From the NCBI GenBank assembly GCA_030407315.1, contig JALQPE010000606.1:1-64000 (forward strand): a stretch of DNA of 64,000 bases, in the 5' to 3' direction. Under the pieces are notes generated by a model. It worked only from the letters and a program-made list of their open reading frames with translations. It was not told the DNA's origin and made no database searches. This stretch comes from Asparagopsis taxiformis. Taxonomy: Eukaryota > Rhodophyta > Florideophyceae > Bonnemaisoniales > Bonnemaisoniaceae. Positions 10,373 through 21,213 of the stretch are shown here, in pieces. Every line of letters begins with the position of its first letter. The first letter of the stretch is position 1. The translations under genes were made by a program, and so were the position numbers.

Positions 10373-10496
10373 AGAGACGTATTGTATACGAGCAGTTTCC
10401 TAAATGAGAGAATAAAATACGGTCCGATATGGGCCCTGAATTTACCATCCGCTGTAATTTCTTCCCTCCCGGTTTTCGCTGATATATTGTATACTG

Positions 10497-10626
10497 GATG
10501 TCGGGTCCTAGTATTCCGCCATATGTACTAGAGAAAGTGGATGTCGGGTCCTAGTATTCCGCCATATGTACTAGAGAAAGTGGATGTCGGGCCCTAGTAT
10601 TCCGCCATATGTACTAGAGAAAGTGG
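10497..10626. repeat. 43-bp tandem repeat, three copies
   Basis: The phrase GTCGGGTCCTAGTATTCCGC recurs with a 43-bp period from 10500, 10543 and 10586. The copies are almost identical; the third has GGGCCC in place of GGGTCC. Each unit ends in TACTAGAGAAAGTGGA. It lies upstream of the copia Gag start and may be part of that element's LTR or leader. Confidence 0.85.
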
Positions 10627-10671
10627 ACGTCCGCATCCAAAAAATTTTTATTTTTTTTTGGACGCGGACGT
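10627..10671. repeat. Imperfect hairpin around an A/T tract
   Basis: GTCCGCATCC and GGACGCGGAC form 10-bp arms with one mismatch around an A6-T5...T9 core. A related GGACGTCCGCGTCCAC occurs at about 10726. The hairpin lies in the copia leader. Confidence 0.6.
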
Positions 10672-10823
10672 TCATTTGTTCTAGTAAATCTCGGGGCCGA
10701 CTAGGACCCGTACTAGAGAGACTGGACGTCCGCGTCCACTTCCGAAAACACAGACGTTGGTCCTAGACGACTATCGGTTGTCCACTTGGGAAGGGTCGAA
10801 CAGATAAGACTTACTGCAGAGCC

Positions 10824-13538
10824 ATGGAGAGTAATACTTCCGGCATTCGCATCGAGAAGCTGGATTATTCAAACTTCCACTCATGGAAGCAGAAGATGGA
10901 ACTCATCCTCGGCCACCGCGAGGTGGACGACATGATTGATCCTAATCTTCGCCCTAGACGTCCGACAGACCAAGAAGAGCTCTTAAAATGGCTCCGCAAA
11001 GACAAGTCAGCTCGAATGGCCATCGGAATTACCTTGTCGGATGAAATGCTCAAGAACGTTGCACACACCACGACTGCCTTAGAAATGTGGGAAGAGATCT
11101 GCAACGTGCATCAATGGCACACTCTCCTAAACAAACTCGCTGCAAAGCGCGACTTTTACACTGTGGCACAGCGACTATGAAGCCAGGTGAACAGATGCTC
11201 GTATACATCAACCGTGTTCGACAAATGGCAACGGTACTATCAGCAATGGGCGTCGACATTGATGATAAAGAAATGGCTATGGCTGTTCTCAATGGCCTCC
11301 CATCTTCCTTCCAGACGCTGATAACCGCTCTTGATGCAATTGGAGATGAAGATCCTACCTTCACATTCGTCAAAGTTCGCAGTCTCCTCCTTCAGGAAGA
11401 ACGCAGAGCAGCTATTCTCAACCCGGGAAGTTCCTCAACAGACAAAGCCGCTCTACTTTCCAAGTCTGGAAAACAGTTTGGGAAAAACCGGAAGAAGTGT
11501 ACCCATTGCGGTCGAACAAATCACACCGAGCCATATTGCTGGCAGAAGTATGGAAGACCATCTCGCTCCCGCTCGAATAATAAACCACGCAGTTCTACGA
11601 ACTTGTCTCTGGCGCAGGGGAATATTGGCTCTATGGCAGCCGTAGCCACCGAGACTGAACCGAGCAATGATGAAGAAAAGGAGTACGTCTGCCTTTTGTC
11701 AGCCTATTCGGATTCAGCTAAGTCGGTACAAATCACATCTACATGGTACATCGACTCCGCTGCTACCTCACACATGACCTTCGATCGCTCAATGTTTGTC
11801 TCCTACCGTTCCGTGACTCCGTTCCAAGTGATTCTCGGAGACAAATCCACTTCTGTAGCAGTAAGATGTGGCGATGTCAAACTGTCACTCCTTGTCAACG
11901 GAAAGGCAAGAACCTGCGTACTTCGGGACGTTCTCCACGTCCCCTCTTTCGTATTCTCACTCATATCCATTAGTACTCTCACGGCTCGAGGCATTGGAGT
12001 TCAGTTCACGAACAATGCAGTCCTCTTAACCCAAAACGGGGAATCAATAGCTACTGGCCATAGACGACACGGGCTCTATACAATTGACCTCTACATGCCC
12101 TCCAGAAATAAACAACAGCCCTTTGAATTAGCTTGCATCGCGTTACTGCAGCTGTGGCATGAGCGACTTGGGCATGTTCACAAAAACGGAATCTCTCGTA
12201 TGGAAAAGACATCAGCGGTCAAAGGACTCCGAATCAAACCTGAGCAGTCCTCACCTGAAAATCTATGTGAAGGGTGTGTTACTGGTAAAATGCCTCGTGC
12301 TGCTATCCCAAAATTCTCCGAGACAAGAGCCTCCGAGCTTCTCCAACTGATCCATACAGATCTGGCAGGGCCAATGGAAATACGTTCGAAAGGGGGAGCT
12401 CAATACTTCGTGACCTTCATCGATGATAAGTCTCGCTGGCTAACTGTGTATCCGCTCCACCATAAGTCGGATTGTTTCGATGCATTCCAACGATTTCTGC
12501 GCCTCGCTGAGACTCAAACAGGATGTAAACTTCGTCAACTACGCTCAGACGGAGGGGGAGAGTACTTCTCAAACGAATTCAGCTCTTTCCTTGAAGACAG
12601 GGGTATCCAACGTCAAACTACCTGTGCCTACACTCCCCAGCAAAACGGAGTTGCGGAACGCATGAATCGCACCCTCAAGGACCATATGCGGGCCACGCTT
12701 CTCCACAATTCCACTGCATTGGAGTTCTGGGCGGAAGCACTTTCCTGTGCTGTCTACATTCGAAATCGTCTCACCAGCCGTGCTATCCCCGCTGGAACCA
12801 CTCCATATGAGCTATGGTATGGGCGGAAGCCAAACATTGCACACCTGCGAACATTTGGAAGCATTTGTTGGTACAAACTGCCGAACACACATCTCCAAGC
12901 GCTCGGTTCTCGTGCTGTTCAGGCTATCATGCTAGGGTATGCAACATCACAGAAGGCATATAAACTGTGGGATCTAACGAATGAGAAAATAGTTGTCTCT
13001 CGCGATGTCGTTTTCGAGGAGACGAGGTCGAGGAAACTACCGTCACATCTAGACATTACTGGAGCTGCCAGCTCATCAGTGATGTCAGTCTAGAAGATAC
13101 CTCACAAGACCCAATGAGGGAAAAACCTTATGGAGGAACTCCCAGAAATGAATATTCTTCCTCCCATTCAGGTTCAGATTCGGACCATATTTCACCTCAA
13201 TCACCTCCGCCAACGCCATCTTACAGTCAAGATGCCTCATTACTCAATGCTCCCCGTAAATCGTCTCGCGCCCGCAAACCTCCGAGTGAGTGGTGGGAAA
13301 CCACTGCACTCGTCACTTCCGCGCCCGATCCTACTCCAGAACACCTCCTCACCTTCACTGAGGTGACCAAGGGGGAGGAGAAAGACCTTTGGATCGGTGC
13401 CATTCAGCCTGAAATGAATTCCCTTTATACAAACCGCACCTGGATTTTGGTCTCTCGCAGTGAAGCTGTCAACCTACTTTCATCCAAATGGGTGTTCAAA
13501 CGCAAAGATGTTGTTAGTGAAACTGGTGAGCACTCGGT
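10824..13538 (+). pseudogene. Ty1/copia retrotransposon Gag-Pol, truncated in reverse transcriptase
   Basis: The ATG at 10824 opens a copia-type Gag (opening with IRIEKLDYSNFHSWKQKME). The frame breaks inside Gag at about 11160-11180 and resumes one frame over to 13093, then shifts again near 13060-13090. In order: a zinc knuckle (CTHCGRTNHTEPYC), the protease motif IDSAATSHM, the GAG pre-integrase block (LWHERLGHVH), and an integrase with Asp, Asp and Glu in HTDLAGP, LRSDGGGEYF and QQNGVAERMNR. The linker leads to the first reverse transcriptase motif (SSKWVFKRK) and then stops at 13538, where an unrelated LTR begins. Reverse transcriptase and RNase H are missing, so the copy is dead. Its own LTRs were not identified. 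Confidence 0.9.
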
Positions 13539-14159
13539 TGTAGGACCAGCCGGGGTGGCGATCGCTAAGGGAGTTCTAGAATTGCAACCGTGCCAGGGCG
13601 AGGTGAACCGTAACGCGCTGGTTGAACTTCCGTTTCGCGCGTCGCTCGGTCGCGCTGGCGATCGGGTGGTACAACGGCGGAACGCGTAGGGAACGATCGC
13701 AACACGGGATTCGCGGGCCGGCGCAAGCCGTGATCTCAGGGTGAGATCACCGAGTAAACTCGAGCACAACGAGATCCACACAGGGGTCGTAAATCCCTGG
13801 CCTAGTGGCGTGCGACGCAACGCGCGCTATCGCGGTGCGACGCGGTTCGACGATCGGTTTATGCGCAGCGCGCACGCGAACGTCGGCGATCGTGAGCAAC
13901 TCGCACGCAACGTTGTAACGCAATCGGTCCTCGCGATTCGCTAAACGCTTAACTCGTAGCTGCGAAGATGCTGGCTGTTTATTGGTAAGGTGCGAAGCAG
14001 AACGACCATTAATAGCGAACTACTAAGGACAGGTTGTCCTTGCGTGGCCGGCCGGCGGCCGCTCGCTCGCACGCAAAAAGGGAAATATTTGGGAAAAAGA
14101 CTTTCGTCATAAAAAACCCAAAAAGGGGAAATAAAGGGAAATTCGTAGAAATCGCTACA
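13539..14159 (+). mobile_element. LTR of family E1 (621 bp), inserted in the copia element
   Basis: It begins TGTAGGACCAGCC and ends ATCGCTACA, so the ends are TGTAG/CTACA inverted repeats, a normal LTR boundary. Two bases after the end comes TGGCGCCGGGCTCG (14162-14175), a plausible tRNA primer-binding site; this sets the + orientation. The first ~248 bp recur nearly unchanged at 53447-53694. The AG-rich end (AAAAAGGGGAAATAAAGGGA) lies close to the right boundary. Only one full LTR is present here. Confidence 0.75.
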
Positions 14160-14500
14160 CGTGGCGCCGGGCTCGCAATCGCACGCGTTCGCGCAGGCGC
14201 GCCGTGACACGCAATTGTATCGCCACGCGTACGCTCGCTTACTAACTAAACGCGGATGCACGCAGACTCAACTCGACGCCATCGCTCCGACCCGCGCTCG
14301 CACTTCGCAACATAAATTGCATCACACCTACGAGGGAGTCGCGCGAACGGGTAGTGTTCCCAGGGAGCAGCCAGTTCACTCCTAAACAGAAATGCTTGTG
14401 AGTCAAATACCATGAGCTCGTCAGCGTTGGCTGGGTAAAATTCCCCTGAGGAACGCCAATTGGCAGTTGGTTTCGGCGCCCGAGGAGGGGTATCATGCGA
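14160..14500. other. Short internal piece of E1, then junction with E2 fragment
   Basis: The GC-rich style of E1 continues to about 14340. After that the composition changes, and from 14501 the - strand carries the E2 gag-like gene. No gene is supported. Confidence 0.4.
14162..14175 (+). promoter_or_regulatory. Candidate primer-binding site of element E1
   Basis: TGGCGCCGGGCTCG starts 2 nt after the LTR end. TGG at this place pairs with the CCA tail of a tRNA. The following bases do not continue a clear T-arm match, so the primer tRNA is not assigned. Confidence 0.55.
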
Positions 14501-15434
14501 TCAAACAGCCGGTGCTGGAGCAGGCGCAACCGTGTAAGGATCAACTAGGGCGGTGCCCGACGGCCTCACGCCTGCTGATGCGTCAACAGGAACCGAACCA
14601 GGCCCACTCCGGGTAACTCTGCCAGTAGAGGCGTACGGGTCTATGGCCGACTCAACAGGCTGAACGTTCGCCCTCTCGTCTTCTGCCTTCTCGGGTTCCG
14701 CTCGAGCGGCTTCACGACGTAACTCTTCCTCTCTACGCTTACGAGCGTCTGCCAGAATCTTCTGGTTGCGGCGACCATAGTCCTGGTAAGGATTCGCTGA
14801 AGCGTCACGACCAGAAGAGGTACGAACCGCAGGGGCGGAGGGACGAGCCAGTGATGGCCGGGAACTTGGCGAAGGCCTAACATTCGACTGCCTCGATGGC
14901 TTGGGCGTAGCGCCCCCTTCGGCAACGACTTCGATGACCTCTTCGGCAGCGGCCGACATAGCTCCTTTTGGAGACGGCCCAGTGGCCTTAACAGGTTCGC
15001 CTTCACGCGACGGCGGATTGGCCGATGACGGCTTGGCAGTGGCCACGGGAGTGGAAGGGCTTCGGGGAAGCTGGGGATTCGGTCAGACCGATGTTGCGCC
15101 CCTGAGAACTTACCCTAGCGGGAGGAACCGACTTCTCGGAACGTGAGGGAGTCCCTACGACTTTGCCAGCAGGCGACGCTGTATCGGCTGGGGCCTTAGC
15201 GGCAGTCGAACGAGTTCGAGTCTGCACTGGAGCCGCGGTGGCTATCGGAGCGCTTGTCGCGGGAGTCGAAGAGGACTTAGCCGGCGTTGGCGCGACCCCA
15301 GTGCGGGAAGAGGAAGCCTGGTGGCGAGTGGTTGGGCGACGAACGCTAGAGCGTGTGGTCGGACGGTTCGGCGAACCCATGTCTTCCCTTTCCTCCTCTG
15401 AGGACTCGAATTGAATCGGAGCGCGAGGGGTCAT
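14501..15434 (-). pseudogene. Gag-like protein of LTR family E2, frameshifted and short
   Basis: An ATG at 15434 opens a Ser/Thr/Ala/Pro-rich protein whose frame breaks at about 15003-15046 and continues one frame over to the stop at 14501, about 310 codons in all. Shared traits with the gene at 54953-57181 are a PTTRS-like N-terminus, an Ala/Pro/Ser-rich linker, and DPY motifs near the C-terminus (NPYQDY, DPYAST, DPYTVA). The larger globular middle of that gene is missing. It reads away from the E2 LTR at 16734-17408, as a first gene should. No zinc knuckle is visible, so gag is inferred from position and sequence style. Confidence 0.5.
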
Positions 15435-16733
15435 CTTAAAGCCAGTAGAGGCGATGGAAGATGTTGAGAAAACCCTGAGCGGGATGAGTGAACAGCCTAG
15501 TGGCTTAAATCTCCAAAAGGGAGCTGCGGTATTCAACCCTGAAGGGGGATCGCAAGGCGATTGGCCGAGATGACGAATTCAAGCCTCGAGTTGGCACCGC
15601 TCACGCGATCACGCGGTTAATTATCTATTATCTTGCAGATGGAAGCAAAAAATGCTTTGAGGGATGATGGAAGGGACGCGAATGCTCGAACGCAGTTGGA
15701 CACCGAAGGGGTGAATACTATTCACCCCTTCGGTGTAGTACGCTGTTTCGCGTAAGATCGATAAGAAACCTGCAACAGGTGTTGATTCCAATGGGAAACG
15801 GTCGGTGGACTTCCGGAAGAGTCGGGTGGACTAAACGAAATTATCGAACACGCGCTGGGTGCGGGAAAATCTGAAGGCAGAAAATGCAACGGCTATCGCC
15901 CACAAATTGTAATTTTTCTAAATTTGTCGGGACGAAAAACCTCTCAGGAGGGGGCCATGTCATACCGCCTGGCGGTCCTCTCAATCTGAGCCGTGTCGCT
16001 TCCCTATTGGGTACCCATTTAAGGGATGTGCCAATCACAAGGCACCAGCCAACTGGGCGTGTTTCCTGTAATTGGGACTAGCACAAGGCTGTAAACACCC
16101 TATTCGGGCCTATCGGCCCCGGCCAAGACCCCACAAGGGACAAATTTCTAACTTAAGCTAATCGGCTGTACATTACAATGTAAGCCTAACTGGCAATGAC
16201 CTCGCGGGTAGGCGAGTGCCGTTAACTGGGCTCTGGTTGGTCAATAACTGGATATTTATTCCTAACCACTAACCCTAGCTTACAGTAGATTTAGTATAAA
16301 TACGCCACTGGAATAGCCAGTAGGCTCGGTTTCTAGAGTAACGTAAACTCAAGTGGAATTACGACCCACTGGAACAGTGTTCGCATACCTATTGTTCAAC
16401 CCCTCTCCGGGAAAACCTTAGGGTTAGCCAACAGCTCGACGGGTTACGTCACTTTGCTCCATTAATACGCACCTCGCGTGAGCGCTATAATCGCACAACC
16501 CCCTCCGGGAACCGATACCTTCTCTCATACGAGATTACCTGCTGGGTACGTTATAAGGTTCATCTGCTCTACCATCTCCTCTACCGAGGCTCGGGACACC
16601 TGTCGGGTGGTTTGCCGCTCCAGCGGATTTTCTACCTGCTACATCTAGCAGCGCTTTTTCTTGCATTGCAGTTCTAGCCATGCTATTCTGTATGAGTTAT
16701 TCTAGCCAAGACGTGGCTTCGTATGTTTATCAA
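15435..16733 (-). other. Leader-like region between the E2 LTR and its gag-like gene
   Basis: There is no coding frame of note. It holds a 35-nt perfect hairpin (15701-15735) and a TATA-like TATAAATA at about 16297 on the + strand. I could not align it by eye to the shorter leader of the second E2 copy (54355-54952). Confidence 0.4.
15701..15735. repeat. 17-bp perfect inverted repeat, 1-nt spacer
   Basis: CACCGAAGGGGTGAATA and its exact reverse complement flank a single C. It would form a near-loopless cruciform or a strong RNA hairpin in the E2 leader. Confidence 0.9.
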
Positions 16734-17408
16734 TGTAGCATACGTGGCCAATTCGAAAATGGAAAATATTTACGATTTCCGCGGAATTCTAGTTTTGGCG
16801 GATTCGACTGGCGACAGCAATGTACGAGCATCGCTGGCGCATGCGCGCGCGCATTCGGCACACGTGTGCAGCGAACGAACTGGCACGCGGCCAACGGACT
16901 AGCTGGTCCACACGCGCGACCCATAAGGTCCTTTTCCATTTGGGGACGTTACGAACAGTGTTTACACTGTAATGAGATGCCATCATGGCTAAATAGGTAT
17001 TGGCATCGTGCCGGGAGGGAAAGGGGACAAGCATCGAACGAGCAACGAGCTCTAGTCTACGACTGACTTCTACGTTTTACGTTTACGTTTTCGCCTAACG
17101 AGGCTTCGTCTCCGTCGACCTGCGCACTCCCTACTCATCGCCATACGTGAGGCTGATCGTGTGTAGTGCCTACGGGCTTGGTTGAGAGCGCCTCTGGTGA
17201 CGTGCCACCTCGTTCAGCGGACGTAATCCTCGCGTGGATTGTTGCGTCGTAACGCTCGTGTCTACTCGCTAACCTACTCTACCCTATCATTTTCTTTGAT
17301 ACCAAAATGCAGTCAAACACTAGCGGGTGGCACTGTTCGTTCGTTTTGTTTGCAGGACAGCGTGTTCACTGGCTCGTACCAGCTACTTCTGCCGAACTAC
17401 GTACCACA
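16734..17408 (-). mobile_element. LTR of family E2 (675 bp), reverse orientation
   Basis: Read on the - strand it starts TGTGGTACGTAG at 17408 and ends CCACGTATGCTACA at 16734. It matches the LTR at 53696-54354 along its length: both have AGCTGGTACGAGC and ACACGCTGTCC near the start, a shared TTACAGTGTAAACACTG with the following CGTAACGTCCCC in the middle, and CCACGTAT(G/A)CTACA at the end. The match stops at both ends, which fixes the boundaries. The copies are clearly diverged, so neither insertion is brand new. Confidence 0.8.
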
Positions 17409-18858
17409 ATAAACACTCGAGTTTGTTTGCTCAACTGAAGCGGATGGATAAGGAAGCTGGTATTCCAGAGATCCAAAGTGAACCAATGCTCCTCCCGTCC
17501 ATCGATCATTGGAGTGATTCGAAAGTCACTGCTGCTCCATTTCGAACGAGTGATGTCGAAGGGCTCACCGAGGGACTAAGTGGCTACCACTCTGATCGAT
17601 GATATGGGACACTGCAGGAAGGTGAAAATGCAAGTTAATTTGCAATTAAAACAGCTAACGAGCTGGGGTAGTCGCTGAAGGGTCGCCAGTGCGTACGGGA
17701 CGTGGCTGAAAGGTCAGGAAACTAAGGTATCGGGCGCAGCGAGCGATGGATCGCGAAGAGTTTTAGCCAATCGTAACTTGAATCCACAGACACGTGCAGT
17801 GGCGCGAAACGACAGCAGGGACGCGAGCCTTCTAGCACGTGTACGCCGGCGCGCGTACACGTCATTCTACACTAGAAGCGACACTGTTAGCGATAGTGCC
17901 AATACTAGCTTACTGCAGTAGAAGTACACGAAAAGTCTCAGTGTAGTGGGTAATTTGTAAGGACCAAAAGGTCCACCTCACTGGTTGGCCGGGTCCATCG
18001 GTCCTGGCCAACTGAGATCCGACTTTAACATATTTAGTACGGTGAATTACCACAAACGGTTACAATAAAGTCAGCACTTTTGTGAACTACATCTTATAGA
18101 CCTGGAAAGCACCTTACAACCGCTCTTCAGCTTGCAACCTCTCTCGAGAGTGTAGATCTACGATTCCCAATCGTGTTCCGTCGCGCGTGAACTGCACAAC
18201 ACACAGCGACGCGCCGTGACGCCGAGTCACGGCTGTGCAGGAGACTCCTACCGCAAGGTAGTAAGACCAGATCCGGTGCTGGCAGTCTCGCACCCCATCC
18301 GCTCCGAATCGCAAAAGGAGATACTCCGCTCGGAGGATTCGCGAGCCCAGCTATCCTTTAGGTAGGTTGGGGACGGCAAACTGAAATACTCCTGGTCGGA
18401 GGAATCTCGTGGAAGACCCGCTTTACCACTCTACCGACTTTTTAGTCAAAGGCCGTCTCAGGACTCGATCCTCGAGTATTACTCATTTTCCTCCTTTCGG
18501 AATCCAGCTGATCACCGCCGATCGGAGATCACTCCTATAGTGTACTCGCTGGATCGGGGCTTTCCTCGTTGTCTCTTGTGCTACTCCGTTTACGAGAATT
18601 CTAACACTTCATCGGCGATAAATAAGTCCTACAGATGATAACAACCTAAAATATATCAATGTGGTAGATTCTGAACGTCGCTGCAGAAAGAAAAAGAGCA
18701 GGATCTGCGAAATACAACTTCCAAACCCACGTTTCTAAACTCTCAAACTCTGGTCCTAGAGTTCCACCCGACCTTAGGGGGCCGCTAGAGCGTTTGCTGC
18801 TTCCCTCAACGTCTACAAAGCACCCTCATCAAAACGCAATGCTGTTTACTGGACTTCG
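17409..18858. other. Gene-free stretch after the nested elements
   Basis: No convincing gene is seen. A 91-codon + frame crossing the LTR end (17327-17602) resembles nothing I know. The copia reverse transcriptase does not resume here. A 10-bp inverted repeat lies at 17837-17862. Confidence 0.4.
17837..17862. repeat. 10-bp inverted repeat with 6-nt spacer
   Basis: ACGTGTACGC and GCGTACACGT flank CGGCGC. All 26 bases are GC- and CpG-rich. Function unknown. Confidence 0.75.
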
Positions 18859-19764
18859 GTGAACGCCCTGGACGCACACAAAACCGCTGCTACGTCAGCC
18901 TCGAACAATCCAAACAACCACTTTTTTCCCAATATCATGAAGAAAATCTTTGCATCTTCATCAGGCGTGCACTACGACAACTTTCTTGTCAGTGTTGGGA
19001 AACAGATCTGGAAAGGTCTAAGTTCACTTCAAAGTTGGAATTATTTAGACAAAAAGTTCTGGAACCGCTAATTCTTATTACAGTGTACACCCATCATCTC
19101 ATGAGTCATCGTGAGCCAATCCGCTCAGCGCTCCAATCGCCCGCGCTGGGAGCGCCATTGGAATTGTATAGTCACGCCGAAATACTGCGTGTGACAAAAG
19201 CTGTTCTGCTATTTCCATATGTACTGCAGGAGCAAAATGTTTTTAGAGTAACAGCTGTGGGAAGAGGCAAAACTGTTACTCTCTCTGCATTACAGTGGGG
19301 GAAATCAGTTGGCCGTCACAAAAGGTTGTGTGGGGTCAGTGATTGGCGGTTGCGATGAATTCAATATTGAAATAATAACGGATTTGGGCGGTGCTGACAC
19401 GGTGGTTTGTGGGAGCGCCATGCGGGACATTCGACAGAAGCAAATTAATTTCAAGGACGGAATTGGGGAACGATTGGCCAATGCAATCGCTCCAGCGCTA
19501 ATTGCGTGGCTGCCACTACCTCATAACATACATGTCGCTGTACCGCCTGGGCTGGGCGCTGCCACATCATGTATACGTTACCATACCACATCATGCCAGG
19601 TAGATATAGCATACCTAACTGTCAGATGCTACTCTGTCCATTCCCATTTTCAACTTCTACAGTTGGCACCCGCCATGCCTCGACTTATCTTCTTCCTCGC
19701 ACCTCGTTCAGCCAGTCAGCTAACTGAGCATGTAACGAACGCAGACAGTGCTGCTGTCAGTTGA
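18859..19764 (+). pseudogene. Unrecognised coding remnants in several frames
   Basis: Three overlapping + strand frames (about 18859-19071, 19035-19358 and 19309-19764) follow each other with plausible protein composition but no recognised domain. They may be exons of a gene continuing into 19805-20593 or a decayed accessory gene. I cannot choose splice sites with confidence. Confidence 0.25.
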
Positions 19765-19804
19765 TGCGCTCATCTCCAACTTCTCCCACGAGATTTGCTG
19801 CTCC

Positions 19805-20593
19805 ATGCGCTCGTACCCCCGCCCCCTAACGCTTCTCTCCAATATGCCACTCAACGAACAGCTCCTCTCCCGCCCTATCACCGCCACTTTCCGACGCACA
19901 GATGGCTTCTTCATGCGCCGAGGTGGCGCACGACGCGCTCTCTATCAATACCTCCAATACGACTCGGCCATACCACAGCCGCTTCCCTGCGCAAATCCAG
20001 CATCTACTCTGCGTATCATTTGTTTTGCTGGCTGCACACTGCGCGACTTGCGTTCCCTCCTAGCTCCGTTTGGCATATCACTCCGACCTGACGGAACTGG
20101 CGATGGTGTCACACCTGCAGGGTTCGTAGCTTGTCTGGCAACCTCTTTAGGTGGTCCAAGGCCAGTTCTCGTATTTTGGAAAAAGACTGCGGTAGAACAG
20201 ATGCTCCTTGCTGGTGTTCTCAAGAAACAAAATGGTCACTTGGGTATTCTTCCTGTACCAGTCTTCAGGGAAGTATTATGGCCATGGGTGAAACTCGCAG
20301 TTCGCGGTGACCAGCAGCATTCCACCGCTTACCACATCGCGAGTACCACTAATGCTCGCTACCAATATCTGACTAGGACACCACAGCCTCCTCCAGACTC
20401 GCCATTTCTGAATCATATTCCCGACAATAATGGTGTTATCATGGAAGAGGCTGCTGCATTTGGGGATAGTGACGATGACTACAACAGTGAAATAGATGAG
20501 GATGAATTACTGTCTGGTGTACAATATGCTGCTCTTCACGCGCCTGGTGCCCAACAGGAATTTCAGGAACCGCAAGCTGATAACGAGATCTAA
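19805..20593 (+). CDS. Unrecognised protein with acidic C-terminus
   Basis: The frame is open from about 19748 and the first ATG is 19805, giving roughly 262 aa. I do not recognise it. The body has a segment RRTDGFFMRRGGARRALYQY and a hydrophobic stretch LRIICFAGCTLRDLRSLLAP. The last 55 residues are acidic (GDSDDDYNSEIDEDELL). The true start may be upstream through splicing with the remnants at 18859-19764. It lies between the retroelement cluster and the first clear host gene, so it may be either accessory or host. Confidence 0.35.
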   Translation: MRSYPRPLTLLSNMPLNEQLLSRPITATFRRTDGFFMRRGGARRALYQYLQYDSAIPQPLPCANPASTLRIICFAGCTLRDLRSLLAPFGISLRPDGTGDGVTPAGFVACLATSLGGPRPVLVFWKKTAVEQMLLAGVLKKQNGHLGILPVPVFREVLWPWVKLAVRGDQQHSTAYHIASTTNARYQYLTRTPQPPPDSPFLNHIPDNNGVIMEEAAAFGDSDDDYNSEIDEDELLSGVQYAALHAPGAQQEFQEPQADNEI

Positions 20594-21213
20594 CTCACAG
20601 TACGGATGTGAGACGCAGTAATTTACTTTCCCTCCCTGCCATGTTTTCGCGTAGCGCCACCAGGCTAAGGTGCTTTATCCCTCTGCATATATGACATCGG
20701 CCATGTAATATTAGTAAACCTGTACCATCGCTTCGATGCCTGTGTAGGTCGCTCAAGGGGAGGGGTCTTCTGCTACATCCATATACATGACCGTGCTATC
20801 TACCGACGAGGTAATAAACTTGGAAAGATTAGTAACAGTGCAATCTGCATACTGGTCCTACTCGGTTCGCATACGTCATGCATGTTTGACACAATGTTAT
20901 CTGCTGCAGAGATGGTGGGATTTCGCATGCCAGATATGGACGTATCTTTTGGCTCGGCGCTTCAACATATCCACACTGGAACGCAAACAGTTTTGACCTA
21001 GTACACACCATATGAAGTTCGTACTCATGCAGGGAAAACGACACTGTATCCAGTTTCTTTACAACTTGCAATACAAAACGGACTCCGAGTTTTAGAGCTC
21101 TCAGAAGAGCCTCTAATAGTGTTCATGGTCTGATAAGCAAAATGTGATAAATAGCTGCACCGAGCCGTTCATCGTAGTCTACAATGATTTGTACCTTTTG
21201 ATGCAGTTCAAGT
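20594..21213. other. Intergenic
   Basis: No gene, repeat or RNA is recognised here. Confidence 0.5.

Noticed and set aside
13539..17408. One LTR element bounded by 13539-14159 and 16734-17408
   Set aside because: The two terminal sequences are not similar in either orientation, so they cannot be the two LTRs of one element.
17327..17602. Possible resumption of the copia reverse transcriptase after the nested insertions
   Set aside because: The residues after the LTR end do not match the expected continuation of the RT motif or any copia RT block.
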